From contig CAMAXP010000032.1 in assembly GCA_945862265.1 (NCBI GenBank), positions 1 through 49,340 on the forward strand: a stretch of DNA of 49,340 nucleotides. Direction: 5' to 3'. The position numbers and the translations under genes were made by a program. The notes beneath the pieces were generated by a model. The model had not been told where the DNA came from, searched no databases, and was given only the letters and a program-made list of their open reading frames with translations. The DNA comes from Bordetella parapertussis. GTDB taxonomy: Bacteria > Pseudomonadota > Gammaproteobacteria > Burkholderiales > SG8-39. Of the stretch, positions 8,427-16,803 are shown in pieces. How positions within the stretch are numbered: the first letter of the stretch is position 1; the number at the start of each line of letters is the position of its first letter.

Positions 8427-9344
8427 ATGAAACCAGCCCTCTCCATTGTATTTTTTACTGTCAGTTCCGGCGCCGGTCTCGGGTTGCTGGCGCTGCTTTC
8501 CCTGGCCGACCTGTTCCTCTCGGGGGGCGGGCTCGATCGCGGGCAGTCGCTCCTCGCCGCCGGGCTCGGGTTCGCGCTCGTGGCGGCAGGCCTCGCCTCG
8601 TCTACGCTGCACCTCGCCAACCCGAAGAACGCATGGCGCTCCTTTGCGCGGTTTCGCACATCCTGGCTTTCCCGGGAGGCGGTATTCGCAGTGCTCTTCA
8701 TGGCGGCCGCGATAGCGTACATAGCGGCCATCCTGTTCGATCGCGCCGAGGTCCGGCGCCCGGCGGCCGTGGCCGTGATCATCTTCGCGTGGGCGGTGCT
8801 CCACTGCACCGCGATGATCTACGCCAGCCTCAAGCCCATACGCATGTGGCATACGAGCCGCACGCCGCTCTGCTACGTCCTGTTCGGCCATTTTTCCGGC
8901 AGCCTGCTCCTCGCGTGGGTGGCGGCGCAGGGGAGCACCGACCTGAGGCCTTACCTGGGCGCTGCCTTGGCGCTGCTGGCGGCCGCCGCGCTGGCCAAGG
9001 TCGCGTGGTTGCGCAACGCCGCGCGCGAAGGGGGGCAGGGGATCCAGGCCGCCCTCGGGCAGCCGACGGCGGCGCGGGTCAAGCTCCTCGACGCGGGCCA
9101 TACGCACGGGACTTTCCTCACTAACGAGTTCGCATTCAAACTCGCCCGCAGCCATGCACAGGGGCTGGCCGCAGCATTCTGGCTCGCCGCCTTCGTCCTG
9201 CCCGCGCTCGTGATCGCTTTCTTCCCGGACGCCTTGCTGGGAGCGGCGTTGGCCTGCCTCGCCGGGCTTTCTGCCGAGAGGTGGTTGTTTTTCGCCCTGG
9301 CAAGGCATACGGTCCTCCTTTACCACGGCGCCCAACGCGCTTGA
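8427..9344 (+). CDS. soeC: sulfite dehydrogenase membrane anchor SoeC (DmsC/NrfD-type)
   Basis: The 305-residue integral membrane protein has about eight hydrophobic helices and the DmsC-family segments SSTLHLANPKNAWRS and SWLSREAVFAVLF. It anchors SoeAB at the inner face of the membrane and hands electrons to quinone. The ATG at 8427 follows the soeB stop by four bases. The last codons overlap the -35 element of the predicted tusA promoter. Confidence 0.9.
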   Translation: MKPALSIVFFTVSSGAGLGLLALLSLADLFLSGGGLDRGQSLLAAGLGFALVAAGLASSTLHLANPKNAWRSFARFRTSWLSREAVFAVLFMAAAIAYIAAILFDRAEVRRPAAVAVIIFAWAVLHCTAMIYASLKPIRMWHTSRTPLCYVLFGHFSGSLLLAWVAAQGSTDLRPYLGAALALLAAAALAKVAWLRNAAREGGQGIQAALGQPTAARVKLLDAGHTHGTFLTNEFAFKLARSHAQGLAAAFWLAAFVLPALVIAFFPDALLGAALACLAGLSAERWLFFALARHTVLLYHGAQRA

Positions 9345-9369
9345 AATGCCCGGGCGGGTGCTTTATAAC
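9341..9369 (+). promoter_or_regulatory. sigma70-type promoter for tusA
   Basis: TTGAAA at 9341-9346 and TATAAC at 9364-9369 are separated by exactly 17 bases, predicting a start near 9376 and a leader of about 23 bases before tusA. The spacer contains the 8-base palindrome GCCCGGGC (9348-9355), a possible operator. The -35 element overlaps the soeC stop codon. Confidence 0.6.
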
Positions 9370-9398
9370 TTCAGCCCATTGCAGCAGTGGGGACGACC

Positions 9399-9626
9399 AT
9401 GCATTTTGACGCTGAACTTGACGCCCGCGGGCTGAATTGCCCCTTGCCGATCCTGCGTACCAAGAAGAAGCTTGCCGAGCTCACGAGCGGCCAGGTCCTC
9501 AAGATCGAAGCCACCGACCCGAGTGCGGCGAAGGACTTCCAGATGTTCGCCAAGCAGACCGGCCACCAGATCCTGGCCCAGCTGGACGGCGACAAGGCGT
9601 TCACCTTTTTCATGCAGAAGAAGTAG
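9399..9626 (+). CDS. tusA: TusA-family sulfurtransferase
   Basis: This small 75-residue protein carries the TusA signature RGLNCPLPIL, whose Cys binds sulfur as persulfide, followed by the typical LKIEATDPSAAKDFQMF core. TusA proteins relay sulfur in tRNA thiolation, molybdopterin sulfuration and sulfur oxidation. Placement directly after soeABC favours a sulfur-oxidation or molybdoenzyme role. The ATG at 9399 is preferred over a GTG at 9387 because GGGGA is correctly spaced upstream. The next gene begins four bases after the stop. Confidence 0.92.
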   Translation: MHFDAELDARGLNCPLPILRTKKKLAELTSGQVLKIEATDPSAAKDFQMFAKQTGHQILAQLDGDKAFTFFMQKK

Positions 9627-9630
9627 CGCG

Positions 9631-10221
9631 ATGGATCATCCCGCCCGCTGGATCAGGCTAGAACCTGAAGGCGTGTCGGGTATTGTTTCCGTCTGCAGGG
9701 GCTACGCGCGGGCACAGCAGAGTCGTGATGCGCCCGTCTGCCTGTGGGGGCGCGTGTGGGAGCCGGTGCGCCTGGGCGCGGGGCTGTGGGCCGAGCCAGG
9801 CCAGTACGCATTCGCGTTGCTGGTGCCGAGCCTGCGGGCACCAGGGCGCCACGACCGCTGGCTTTCATGGGGGCTGTCGCCGGTGGTTTCGGCTTTGCGC
9901 CGGTTCGGTGCGCATGCCTACCTCGAGGGTGATTCGGTTTGCCTGCAGGGCGAGCGGGTCGGCGGAGGGTGCGCTGTCGCAATGGACGGCTGCGCAGTCG
10001 TGCTGGGCTGCTTTCCCGCCCAGCCGCCCGGTCCGGCCGAGCGCGGCGCGCTGCTCGAGTTCGACCCGTGGCTTTCCGCCCTGAACCGGGAAGGCAGCGC
10101 CCGCCAGATCCTTGCGGCATTTCGCAGCTCGCTTGAGCAGCAGCATGGCTGGCAGTTCGACACCGCATGGCCGAGCGATGCGGAGTTGTCGGCCATCACT
10201 GCGGCTGCGGCCTGCACGTGA
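9631..10221 (+). CDS. uncharacterised protein, weak resemblance to lipoate/biotin ligase fold
   Basis: The 196-residue product has no family I recognise with confidence. The middle (YAFALLVP, then SPVVSALRRFGAHAYLEGDS) and the segment LQGERVGGGCAV resemble the part of lipoate-protein ligase A where a catalytic Lys sits in a GRKxxG context; here Arg stands in that place and the RRxxGGG substrate loop is absent. If related, it is probably not a standard ligase. No signal peptide or membrane segment is present. It is sandwiched between tusA (four bases upstream) and a FecR-domain gene (one base downstream), so it is almost certainly co-transcribed with sulfur genes. The fold assignment is inference only. 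Confidence 0.8.
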   Translation: MDHPARWIRLEPEGVSGIVSVCRGYARAQQSRDAPVCLWGRVWEPVRLGAGLWAEPGQYAFALLVPSLRAPGRHDRWLSWGLSPVVSALRRFGAHAYLEGDSVCLQGERVGGGCAVAMDGCAVVLGCFPAQPPGPAERGALLEFDPWLSALNREGSARQILAAFRSSLEQQHGWQFDTAWPSDAELSAITAAAACT

Positions 10222-10222
10222 G

Positions 10223-10879
10223 ATGACGTCGAGACGACAAATTGTGGCAGCGGGCGCGGGTATCGCGTTCAGCTTCGCGGGCCTGGGCCGGGCACTGGCG
10301 GCCGACCGGATCGCGCGCGGGGTGCGCACGGTATCCGGGGAGGCGAGTGTCAACGGCCAGCCGGCGACTGCAGGCATGACCACCCGGCCCGGGGATTCCG
10401 TGGCGACCGGCGCGAATGGCGAAGTCGTGTTCGTGCTCGGGCGCGATGCGTTCCTCGTGCGCGCCGATACCAGCGTGGACCTTGAAGCACGCGCCAAATC
10501 GACGCTGCTGGCCGGGCTGCGCATCGTCACCGGAGGAGTCCTCTCCGTATTCGCCACGGGACAACCCAAGCGCATCGAGACGCCCACGGCGACTGTCGGC
10601 ATCCGCGGCACGGCGGTTTATGTCGAAGCCGAGCCCGGCCGCTCCTATGTCTGCACCTGCTACGGCACCGTTACGATTGCGTCACGCGACGACCCCTCGG
10701 CGCGCGAGACGGTGCGCACCAAGCACCATGACCAGCCGCGCTACGTGATGGCGAGCGGGGCCCCGCAGATGCTCATGGGCGCACCCGTGGTGAACCACAC
10801 CGACGCCGAGCTCGTCCTGCTGGAGAGCCTCGTCGGGCGCCGTCCCCCCTTCGGGACTGCGCAGCCGTATCGCTACTGA
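10223..10879 (+). CDS. exported FecR-domain protein
   Basis: The 218-residue product starts MTSRRQIVAAGAGIAFSFAG and ends its leader at GRALA, a signal peptide with a twin-arginine-like n-region. The mature part is a FecR domain: VRTVSGEASVNGQPA near the start, RPGDSVATGANGEVVFVLG, then IETPTATVGIRGTAVYVE, the most diagnostic block. Such domains occur in periplasmic sensors and surface proteins. There is no TonB receptor or partner sigma factor beside it, so a classic iron-signalling role is unlikely. A CTC pair (YVCTCYG) near the C-terminus is unusual. It is separated by one base from the preceding gene and ends the soe cluster. Confidence 0.85.
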   Translation: MTSRRQIVAAGAGIAFSFAGLGRALAADRIARGVRTVSGEASVNGQPATAGMTTRPGDSVATGANGEVVFVLGRDAFLVRADTSVDLEARAKSTLLAGLRIVTGGVLSVFATGQPKRIETPTATVGIRGTAVYVEAEPGRSYVCTCYGTVTIASRDDPSARETVRTKHHDQPRYVMASGAPQMLMGAPVVNHTDAELVLLESLVGRRPPFGTAQPYRY

Positions 10880-10952
10880 GCCCGCGCAGGGCTCCTGAAT
10901 TGGCGAAAATAAGTTCGTCAGATTGGCTCCAGGAGCCATTATCCTGCCAATT

Positions 10953-10974
10953 GTTGTACCAGTACCGGTACAAC
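10953..10974. terminator. hairpin between convergent fecR-domain and MFS genes
   Basis: GTTGTACC (10953-10960) and GGTACAAC (10967-10974) form a perfect 8-base stem with a six-base loop, next to the MFS stop codon. There is no T tract on either side, so it may be a processing or weak termination signal. A second pair, AATTGGC and GCCAATT, lies in the same 94-base gap. Confidence 0.35.
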
Positions 10975-12227
10975 TACGCTTCGCGGGCGGGGATCCCGAG
11001 TTTCTCGTAGACGGGCCGGATCGCGTGCCGGATCCGTGGCAGCTGGCGCCAGTAGAGCAGGGCGCCGGCAACCGCAAGCCCGCCGCCGATCGCCAGCGTG
11101 GCGGGCGGCCCCACGAACTGCGACAACCAGCCCGCCGCCAGCGCGCCCAGCGGGCTCATGCCGAGGAAAGACATGATGTAGATGGCCGCCACGCGGGCGC
11201 GCAGCCGGTCCTCGACGATCGACTGCAGCAGCGTATTGGTGGAGGCGGCGGTCAGCATGATCCCCGCGCCGATCACATAGACGAGGGGCATCGCAAGCCA
11301 CAGCTGGCTGCAGAACGAGAAGGCGACAAGCGCCGCGCCTGAAACCGCGACGGCCGAAGGCAGCAGCGTGAGGAGGCCGCGGACGGAAGCGCGTGTAGCA
11401 AGGTACACCATGCCGCTCACCGCCCCGAACCCGGCGGCGCTCAGCAGCAGGCCGAGCGTGTGGGAGTCGCCCTGGTACACCGTCTTGGCGAAGTACGGCA
11501 TCAGTGACTGGTAGGGTTGGGTGGCGAAGCTGGTAAACGCGAGCAGCAGCAGCGCGCAACGGGTGGGCAGGAAGCCGAACGCCCAGCGGAACCCGGCGGT
11601 GAACTGGGTGAGCCAGGCGTCCCCGCCGCGCTCAGGCGTACGCGGCTTCACGCGGATCGCCAGCAGCGCGGCCAGCACGGCGAGGTAAGAGATGGCATTC
11701 AGGCCGAAGCCCCATGTCTCGCCCAGCGTGGAGATCACGATTCCGCCAATCATGGGGCCCACGAACCGCGCGCCGTTCATGATCGTGGACTGCAACGCGA
11801 TCGCATTGGGCAGGTCGTCCTTGCCCTCGACCATCTCGATCAGGAACGACTGCCGGCTCGGGCCGTCGAAGGCGTTGGACAGGCCCAGCACCAGGTTGCC
11901 GGCGATCAGGTGCCAGGCCTCGATATGGCCGGACGCCACCAGCACGAACATGGTGGTGGACTGAAGCAGCGCCACCGACTGCGTAAAGAACAGTACCCGG
12001 CGCTTGGGGAGCTGGTCGATCCACACCGCCGCGACGGGCGAAAGGACGAGGAAGGGGATCTGCAGCGCAAACGTGGCGAGGCCCAGCAGGAAGGCGGAGT
12101 CCGACAGCTTGTAGACCAGCCAGCTCGTCGCGATCATCTGCAGCCAGGTGCCGATCTGCGACACGCCTTGCCCGAACATGAACAGGCGGAAGCTGCGGTG
12201 CCTGAACGCGCGCAGCGCGTGGATCAT
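10974..12227 (-). CDS. MFS transporter, EntS/MFS_3 type
   Basis: The 417-residue protein starts MIHALRAFRHRSFRLFMFG and has 12 hydrophobic segments. SQIGTWLQMIATSWLVYKLS and VLGLSNAFDGPSRQSFL are typical of the MFS_3 group that includes the enterobactin exporter EntS. The substrate is unknown. The ATG at 12227 overlaps the stop of the upstream methyltransferase (ATGA), which favours it over longer upstream frames lacking family similarity. It is the last gene of the pepA-holC-valS gene string. Confidence 0.88.
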   Translation of the reverse strand: MIHALRAFRHRSFRLFMFGQGVSQIGTWLQMIATSWLVYKLSDSAFLLGLATFALQIPFLVLSPVAAVWIDQLPKRRVLFFTQSVALLQSTTMFVLVASGHIEAWHLIAGNLVLGLSNAFDGPSRQSFLIEMVEGKDDLPNAIALQSTIMNGARFVGPMIGGIVISTLGETWGFGLNAISYLAVLAALLAIRVKPRTPERGGDAWLTQFTAGFRWAFGFLPTRCALLLLAFTSFATQPYQSLMPYFAKTVYQGDSHTLGLLLSAAGFGAVSGMVYLATRASVRGLLTLLPSAVAVSGAALVAFSFCSQLWLAMPLVYVIGAGIMLTAASTNTLLQSIVEDRLRARVAAIYIMSFLGMSPLGALAAGWLSQFVGPPATLAIGGGLAVAGALLYWRQLPRIRHAIRPVYEKLGIPAREA

Positions 12228-12937
12228 GGCCCGGTGGCGGGGGTGCGCCGGCGGAAGGTGACGACGACATTCATGTCCATCGGACCTTCGCGAAGTTCCA
12301 GGATGAAGCGGATGAATTTTTCGGTCAGCGCGCGCAATGCCCGCTGCACCACCTGGCGAACGCCGGGCAGTCCGCCCGCCCAGGAGCGATACTGGTTCCT
12401 GCAGGACACCACCTCGAAGCCATGGCGTGTCGAAAGCTGGCGCATCTTTTCGTGCGACAGCCACTGGCAATGGGTGGTGTCGCCGTTCTGGATCGGCAGG
12501 CCGAACGGTGACGCGCCGTTCGGGAAGCGCGCCACGCACACGCCCTCACCGGACAGGTGGTCGACGATCCAGCGCAGCGTGCGGGCCAGGTCCTCGTCGG
12601 GAAGGTGCTCCAGCACGTCGATGAGAACGATCAGGTCGAAGCGTTCCCCGGCGAGCGCAGCGACCTCGTCGACCTTGCCGCAGTGCACGTCGAATCCCTG
12701 GTCCGTGCCCAGGCGCACGAGGTTCGGGATGAGCTCTGTGCCGACGACCTCGGTTGCCTCGGCCTTTGCCCAGGCGAGGAAAGCGCCGTTCCCGAACCCG
12801 ATTTCAAGGACGCGCGCGCCTTTGACCCTGACATGCGCGAACTGGCCCCTGAAGTACTTGGCATCCTTGCGCGAGAAGCGGAAGGCGCTGGCCGAATGCC
12901 AGGATTTCCAGGCGGCATAGTCGGCGTCGAAGTCCAT
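12224..12937 (-). CDS. class I SAM-dependent methyltransferase
   Basis: The 237-residue protein contains the SAM-binding motif VLEIGFGNGAFLAWAK, an acidic residue at the end of strand two (VVGTEL), and the post-I segment FDLIVLIDVLEHLPDE, as in methyltransferases of the UbiE/Coq5-like superfamily. The C-terminal part (LPGVRQVVQRALRALTEKF) resembles enzymes acting on polysaccharide or lipid-linked substrates, but the substrate cannot be named. It starts seven bases after valS and overlaps the MFS start by four. Confidence 0.87.
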   Translation of the reverse strand: MDFDADYAAWKSWHSASAFRFSRKDAKYFRGQFAHVRVKGARVLEIGFGNGAFLAWAKAEATEVVGTELIPNLVRLGTDQGFDVHCGKVDEVAALAGERFDLIVLIDVLEHLPDEDLARTLRWIVDHLSGEGVCVARFPNGASPFGLPIQNGDTTHCQWLSHEKMRQLSTRHGFEVVSCRNQYRSWAGGLPGVRQVVQRALRALTEKFIRFILELREGPMDMNVVVTFRRRTPATGP

Positions 12938-12944
12938 TTTCGAA

Positions 12945-15767
12945 TCAGCGTGCCGCGAGCTTGTCCAGCTGGGGCCGGAGCTTCTCCAGCGTGGCTTCGA
13001 ACCCTGCGAGGCGCGCCTTTTCCTGCTCTACGACGGCGGCCGGTGCGCGCTCCACAAACGAGGCGTTGGACAGCTTTGCCCGTGCCTTGACCACTTCGCC
13101 TTCGATGCGCGTGATTTCCTTGCCGATGCGCTCGCGTTCTGCCGCGATGTCGATCTCGATGTGCAGCATCAGGCGGAACTCGCCGACGATGGCGACCGGC
13201 GCGTCGGCTTGCGGCAGCTCGGCCACGGCCTGGAAGTCGGAGACCTTGGCGAGCGACTGCAGGTAGGGCGCGAGGCGCCCCACGGCGGCTGCATTGCCGG
13301 CCACAAACAGCGGCACGCGCTTCGCGGGAGAGACGCCCATCTCGCCGCGCAGGTTGCGCACGGCATCCACCAGGCTCTTGAGGAGCGTCATCTCACGCTC
13401 GGCTTCGGCGTCGATCTTCGCCGGCTCCGACTGCGGGTAGCGGGCGAGGGAGATCGATTCGGTGGCCTTGCGCCCGGCGAGCGGCGCAACGGTTTGCCAC
13501 AGCTCCTCGGTGATGAAAGGGATCACCGGGTGTCCAAGGCGCAGGGTCGCTTCCAACACCCGCAGCAGGGTGCGGCGCGTGCCGCGCTGCTGCTCCGGCG
13601 TGCCGTTCTGCAGCTGCACCTTGGCGAGCTCCAGGTACCAGTCGCAGTATTCGTCCCAGACGAAGCGGTAGATCGCGCCGGCGAGGTTGTCGAAGCGGTA
13701 TTCCTCGAAGCCCTTGGCCACTTCAGCCTCGGTGTGCTGCAGCTGGCTCACGATCCAGCGGTCGGCAAACGAAAGTTCCACGGGCGCGGCGTCGTCCGCG
13801 CCGCAGTCCTGGCCCTCGGTATTCATCAGCACGAAGCGCGTGGCGTTCCACAGCTTGTTGCAGAAGTTGCGGTAGCCCTCGCAGCGGTTCAGGTCGAAGT
13901 TGAGCGTGCGCGCGAAGCTGGCCAGCGAGGCGAACGTGAAGCGCAGCGCGTCGGCGCCGAACGAGGGGATCCCGTCCGGGTAGTTCTTCTTCACGTACTT
14001 CTCGATCTTCTGCTTGTGGTCGGCGCGCATCAGCCCGACCGTGGACTTGGCGAGCAGCTCGGGCAGCGTGATCCCGTCGATGAGGTCCAGCGGGTCCAGC
14101 GTGTTGCCCTTGGACTTGGACATCTTCTGGCCGTCGGCGTCGCGCACCAGCGCATTGATGTAGACGTGGCGGAACGGCACCTTGCCGGTGAAGTGCAGCG
14201 TCATCATGATCATCCGGGCGACCCAGAAGAAGATGATGTCAAAGCCCGTGACGAGGACCGAGGAGGGCAGGAACGCCTCGAGGTCCTTCGTCTTCTCCGG
14301 CCAGCCGAGCGAGGTGAAGGGCACGAGGGCGGAGGAGAACCAGGTGTCGAGCACGTCCTCGTCGCGTTTCAGCGCGCTGGAGCGGCCCAGCGCCGCGGCC
14401 TGCTGCATCGCCTCTTCCTCGGTGCGCGCAACGTAGACATGGCCTGCGTCGTCGTACCAGGCCGGGATCTGGTGGCCCCACCAGAGCTGCCGCGAGATGC
14501 ACCAGTCCTGGATGTTTTCCAGCCAGTGGTTGTACGTGCTGGTCCAGTGGTCCGGGTAGAACTTCACATCGCCGTTGGCGACGGCCTCGAGCCCGGACTT
14601 CGCGAGCCCCTCGGTCTTCACGAACCACTGGTCCGTGAGCATGGGCTCCACCACCACGCCGGTGCGGCCCGACTTGGGCACGACCATCTTGTGCGGTTCG
14701 GTGGCGACGAGGAACCCGTCGCTTTCGAGCTGCGCGACCACGGCCTTGCGCGCGTCGTAGCGGTCCATGCCGCGGAACTGCGCCGGCCCGTTCTCGTTGA
14801 TCTTCGCGTCGAGCGTGAAGATGACGATCAGCGGGAGGTTGTGGCGGATCGCCGCGCCATAGTCGTTGAAGTCGTGCGCGCCGGTGATCTTGACGCAGCC
14901 GGTGCCGAAATCAGGCTCGACGAAGTCGTCCGCGATGACGGGGATCGTGCGGTCGCACAGCGGCAGGATCACGCGCTTGCCGACGAGGTGCTTGTAGCGC
15001 GAGTCCTCCGGGTGGACGGCCACGGCGCCGTCCGCAAGCATCGTCTCCGGTCGCGTGGTGGCGATGGTTATGCCGCGCAGCGTGACGGGGTTGCCTTCCT
15101 TGTCGGTCGAGGGCTGCGGGCCGTCGGCGAACGGGTAGACGATCTGCCACATCGAGCCGGTGGTTTCCTCGCTGTCGACCTCGAGGTCGGAGACGGCGGT
15201 GCCGAGCACCGGATCCCAGTTGACCAGGCGCTTGCCCCGGTAGATCAGGCCTTCCTCGTAGAGGCGCACGAACACTTCCGCCACGGCGCGCGACATTTTC
15301 GCGTCCATCGTGAAATAGCCCGCGTTCTGCCCTTCGGTATCTGCATACGCCCAGTTGGCCGAATCGCCGAGGCGCCGCATCTGGCGCGTGATGGTCGAGC
15401 CGGATTCCTGCTTCCACTCCCACACGCGCTCGATGAACTTCTCGCGCCCGAGGTCGTGCCGCGTCTGGCCGGCGGCCTGCAATTGGCGCTCGACGACGAT
15501 CTGCGTGGCAATGCCGGCGTGGTCGGTGCCGACCACCCAGTTGGTGTTGTGCCCGAGCATGCGGTGGTATCGCACCAGCGAGTCCATCAGCGTCTGCTGG
15601 AAGGCGTGGCCCATGTGCAGCGTGCCGGTGACGTTGGGCGGCGGCAGCTGGATGCAGTAAGGGAGGGCGCCGGCCTTGTCGCCGGCTGCGAAGTAGCCCT
15701 TGGACTCCCAGTCTGCGTACCAGCGACGCTCGATGGAATGGGGCTCGAAACTCTTGTCGAGGGACAT
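12945..15767 (-). CDS. valS: valyl-tRNA synthetase
   Basis: ValS charges tRNA-Val in the cytoplasm. The 940-residue protein contains the class I signature [16 protein letters not shown], the [12 protein letters not shown] loop, the editing domain with [19 protein letters not shown], and a C-terminal coiled coil ([15 protein letters not shown]). Length is normal. The upstream region holds an extended -10 promoter inside an inverted repeat (separate entry). Confidence 0.98.
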   Translation of the reverse strand: MSLDKSFEPHSIERRWYADWESKGYFAAGDKAGALPYCIQLPPPNVTGTLHMGHAFQQTLMDSLVRYHRMLGHNTNWVVGTDHAGIATQIVVERQLQAAGQTRHDLGREKFIERVWEWKQESGSTITRQMRRLGDSANWAYADTEGQNAGYFTMDAKMSRAVAEVFVRLYEEGLIYRGKRLVNWDPVLGTAVSDLEVDSEETTGSMWQIVYPFADGPQPSTDKEGNPVTLRGITIATTRPETMLADGAVAVHPEDSRYKHLVGKRVILPLCDRTIPVIADDFVEPDFGTGCVKITGAHDFNDYGAAIRHNLPLIVIFTLDAKINENGPAQFRGMDRYDARKAVVAQLESDGFLVATEPHKMVVPKSGRTGVVVEPMLTDQWFVKTEGLAKSGLEAVANGDVKFYPDHWTSTYNHWLENIQDWCISRQLWWGHQIPAWYDDAGHVYVARTEEEAMQQAAALGRSSALKRDEDVLDTWFSSALVPFTSLGWPEKTKDLEAFLPSSVLVTGFDIIFFWVARMIMMTLHFTGKVPFRHVYINALVRDADGQKMSKSKGNTLDPLDLIDGITLPELLAKSTVGLMRADHKQKIEKYVKKNYPDGIPSFGADALRFTFASLASFARTLNFDLNRCEGYRNFCNKLWNATRFVLMNTEGQDCGADDAAPVELSFADRWIVSQLQHTEAEVAKGFEEYRFDNLAGAIYRFVWDEYCDWYLELAKVQLQNGTPEQQRGTRRTLLRVLEATLRLGHPVIPFITEELWQTVAPLAGRKATESISLARYPQSEPAKIDAEAEREMTLLKSLVDAVRNLRGEMGVSPAKRVPLFVAGNAAAVGRLAPYLQSLAKVSDFQAVAELPQADAPVAIVGEFRLMLHIEIDIAAERERIGKEITRIEGEVVKARAKLSNASFVERAPAAVVEQEKARLAGFEATLEKLRPQLDKLAAR

Positions 15768-15797
15768 TAAGGGCTTGTCACAGAAAGGAAATCGGGA

Positions 15798-15830
15798 AGG
15801 GCCGGATTATACCAACCGGCGTCCGGCCCT
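15798..15830 (-). promoter_or_regulatory. extended -10 promoter of valS inside a 9-base inverted repeat
   Basis: On the minus strand TGGTATAAT (15814-15806) is a perfect extended -10 element. No good -35 is seen. It lies almost wholly in the loop between AGGGCCGGA (15798-15806) and TCCGGCCCT (15822-15830), a perfect 9-base inverted repeat. The repeat could be an operator for valS or a weak terminator for the upstream holC gene pair. Confidence 0.55.
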
Positions 15831-15855
15831 GCCTCCCGCGCGGGGGCGGAAACGC

Positions 15856-16362
15856 TCAGTCGCGGGGCGAGCGCGCTTCGAGTTCTGCGCGAACCGCTTC
15901 GGACACGGCCTCGCGCACGATGTCGCGCAGGCTTGAACTCAGGTCTGCGCGCAAGCCGTCCAGCGCCTGCTCCACCAGGTCGGCCACCGTGCGACCCAGC
16001 CGTTGGTCGAGCGCGAGATCGAGCCCCGGGAGCACCCTTTCGAGCACGGCTGCCTCGACCCGGGCAGCCAATGCGGCATTTCTCTCATCAACGCTGGGGA
16101 AGGCAGATCGTTCGACAATTTCGGTCAGTACCGGGAAATCGTCTTCAACGACCGGGAGGGGCGGTTCCGGTGGCACTGGCTCCGGTGAGGCAGCCTCCAG
16201 GAAGGGTTCCTCCACCAGCGGCGTCGTCAACTGCGTGTCGTCCGTGAATGCACGCAATTCCAGCGTCGTATCCGGGTCCGCGGGCCGGACGGGTGCGGGT
16301 TGCTGCTGATGGCGCTTGAGCAGCGCGTCGACGCGTTGGACGAGGGGATTGAGCTCGCTCAA
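15856..16362 (-). CDS. conserved hypothetical protein downstream of holC (DUF2486-like)
   Basis: The 168-residue product is acidic and Pro/Glu-rich in the middle (PEPVPPEPPLPVVEDDFPVL) with amphipathic helices at the end (LRDIVREAVSEAVRAELEA). It resembles the DUF2486 proteins of betaproteobacteria in its DFPVLTEIVE segment. The start is taken as TTG at 16362, which overlaps the holC stop by four bases (TTGA). An upstream extension to 16650 would run antisense-like through holC and has no family resemblance. No function is known; the position suggests coupling to HolC translation. Confidence 0.75.
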   Translation of the reverse strand: MSELNPLVQRVDALLKRHQQQPAPVRPADPDTTLELRAFTDDTQLTTPLVEEPFLEAASPEPVPPEPPLPVVEDDFPVLTEIVERSAFPSVDERNAALAARVEAAVLERVLPGLDLALDQRLGRTVADLVEQALDGLRADLSSSLRDIVREAVSEAVRAELEARSPRD

Positions 16363-16793
16363 TTTCGCTCGCCCCGGGCGGTCAGGTCGTGGGTGCCGAT
16401 CGCGTATCCGCGTTCCTTGTAGTACTTGAAGCGGCCGCGTCCGCGGCCGCGATCCGCTTCGTCCTGGCCGACGATCTCGAGCAGGCGGGGATAGCGCTCG
16501 AAGAACGGGGGGCATTCGTCGCCGAGGTTGAGGAGGACATCGCAGTCCGGCGGGTCGGAGGCCTCGCTGGTGATCAGCACGGGGGTCTGTGCCGCCAGCG
16601 GATCCTGCGCGCGGCAGTGCGGGATGAACGACAGCGATTGCCAGGTCCACAGCAGGGTGTCGATCTTGCGCGCGGTGTCGGCCCCTGGCGCAAAGATCAG
16701 CAGCTTTTTCTTCTGCGCGCAGGCCTTGCCCGCGAGGCGGCAGGCGACCTCGAACCGGTCGTGCGCATTGAAGTAGAAGTCTACCGTGGTCAT
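16359..16793 (-). CDS. holC: DNA polymerase III chi subunit HolC
   Basis: The 144-residue protein begins MTTVDFYFNAHDRFEVACRL and contains ACRLAGKACAQKKKLLIFAP and the DVLLNLGDECPPFF core of the chi family. Chi links the clamp loader to SSB at the replication fork. It lies ten bases downstream of pepA, the usual pepA-holC-valS order of proteobacteria. Confidence 0.95.
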   Translation of the reverse strand: MTTVDFYFNAHDRFEVACRLAGKACAQKKKLLIFAPGADTARKIDTLLWTWQSLSFIPHCRAQDPLAAQTPVLITSEASDPPDCDVLLNLGDECPPFFERYPRLLEIVGQDEADRGRGRGRFKYYKERGYAIGTHDLTARGERN

Positions 16794-16803
16794 GCGGCGC
16801 GGG

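Noticed and set aside
11517..12920. 467-codon open frame on the plus strand opposite the MFS and methyltransferase genes
   Set aside because: It spans two well-supported genes on the opposite strand and has no recognisable family features.
13161..15770. 869-codon open frame on the plus strand opposite valS
   Set aside because: Composition is the usual high-GC shadow of a real gene (Val/Arg/Gly-rich, no domain), and valS on the other strand is complete with all motifs.
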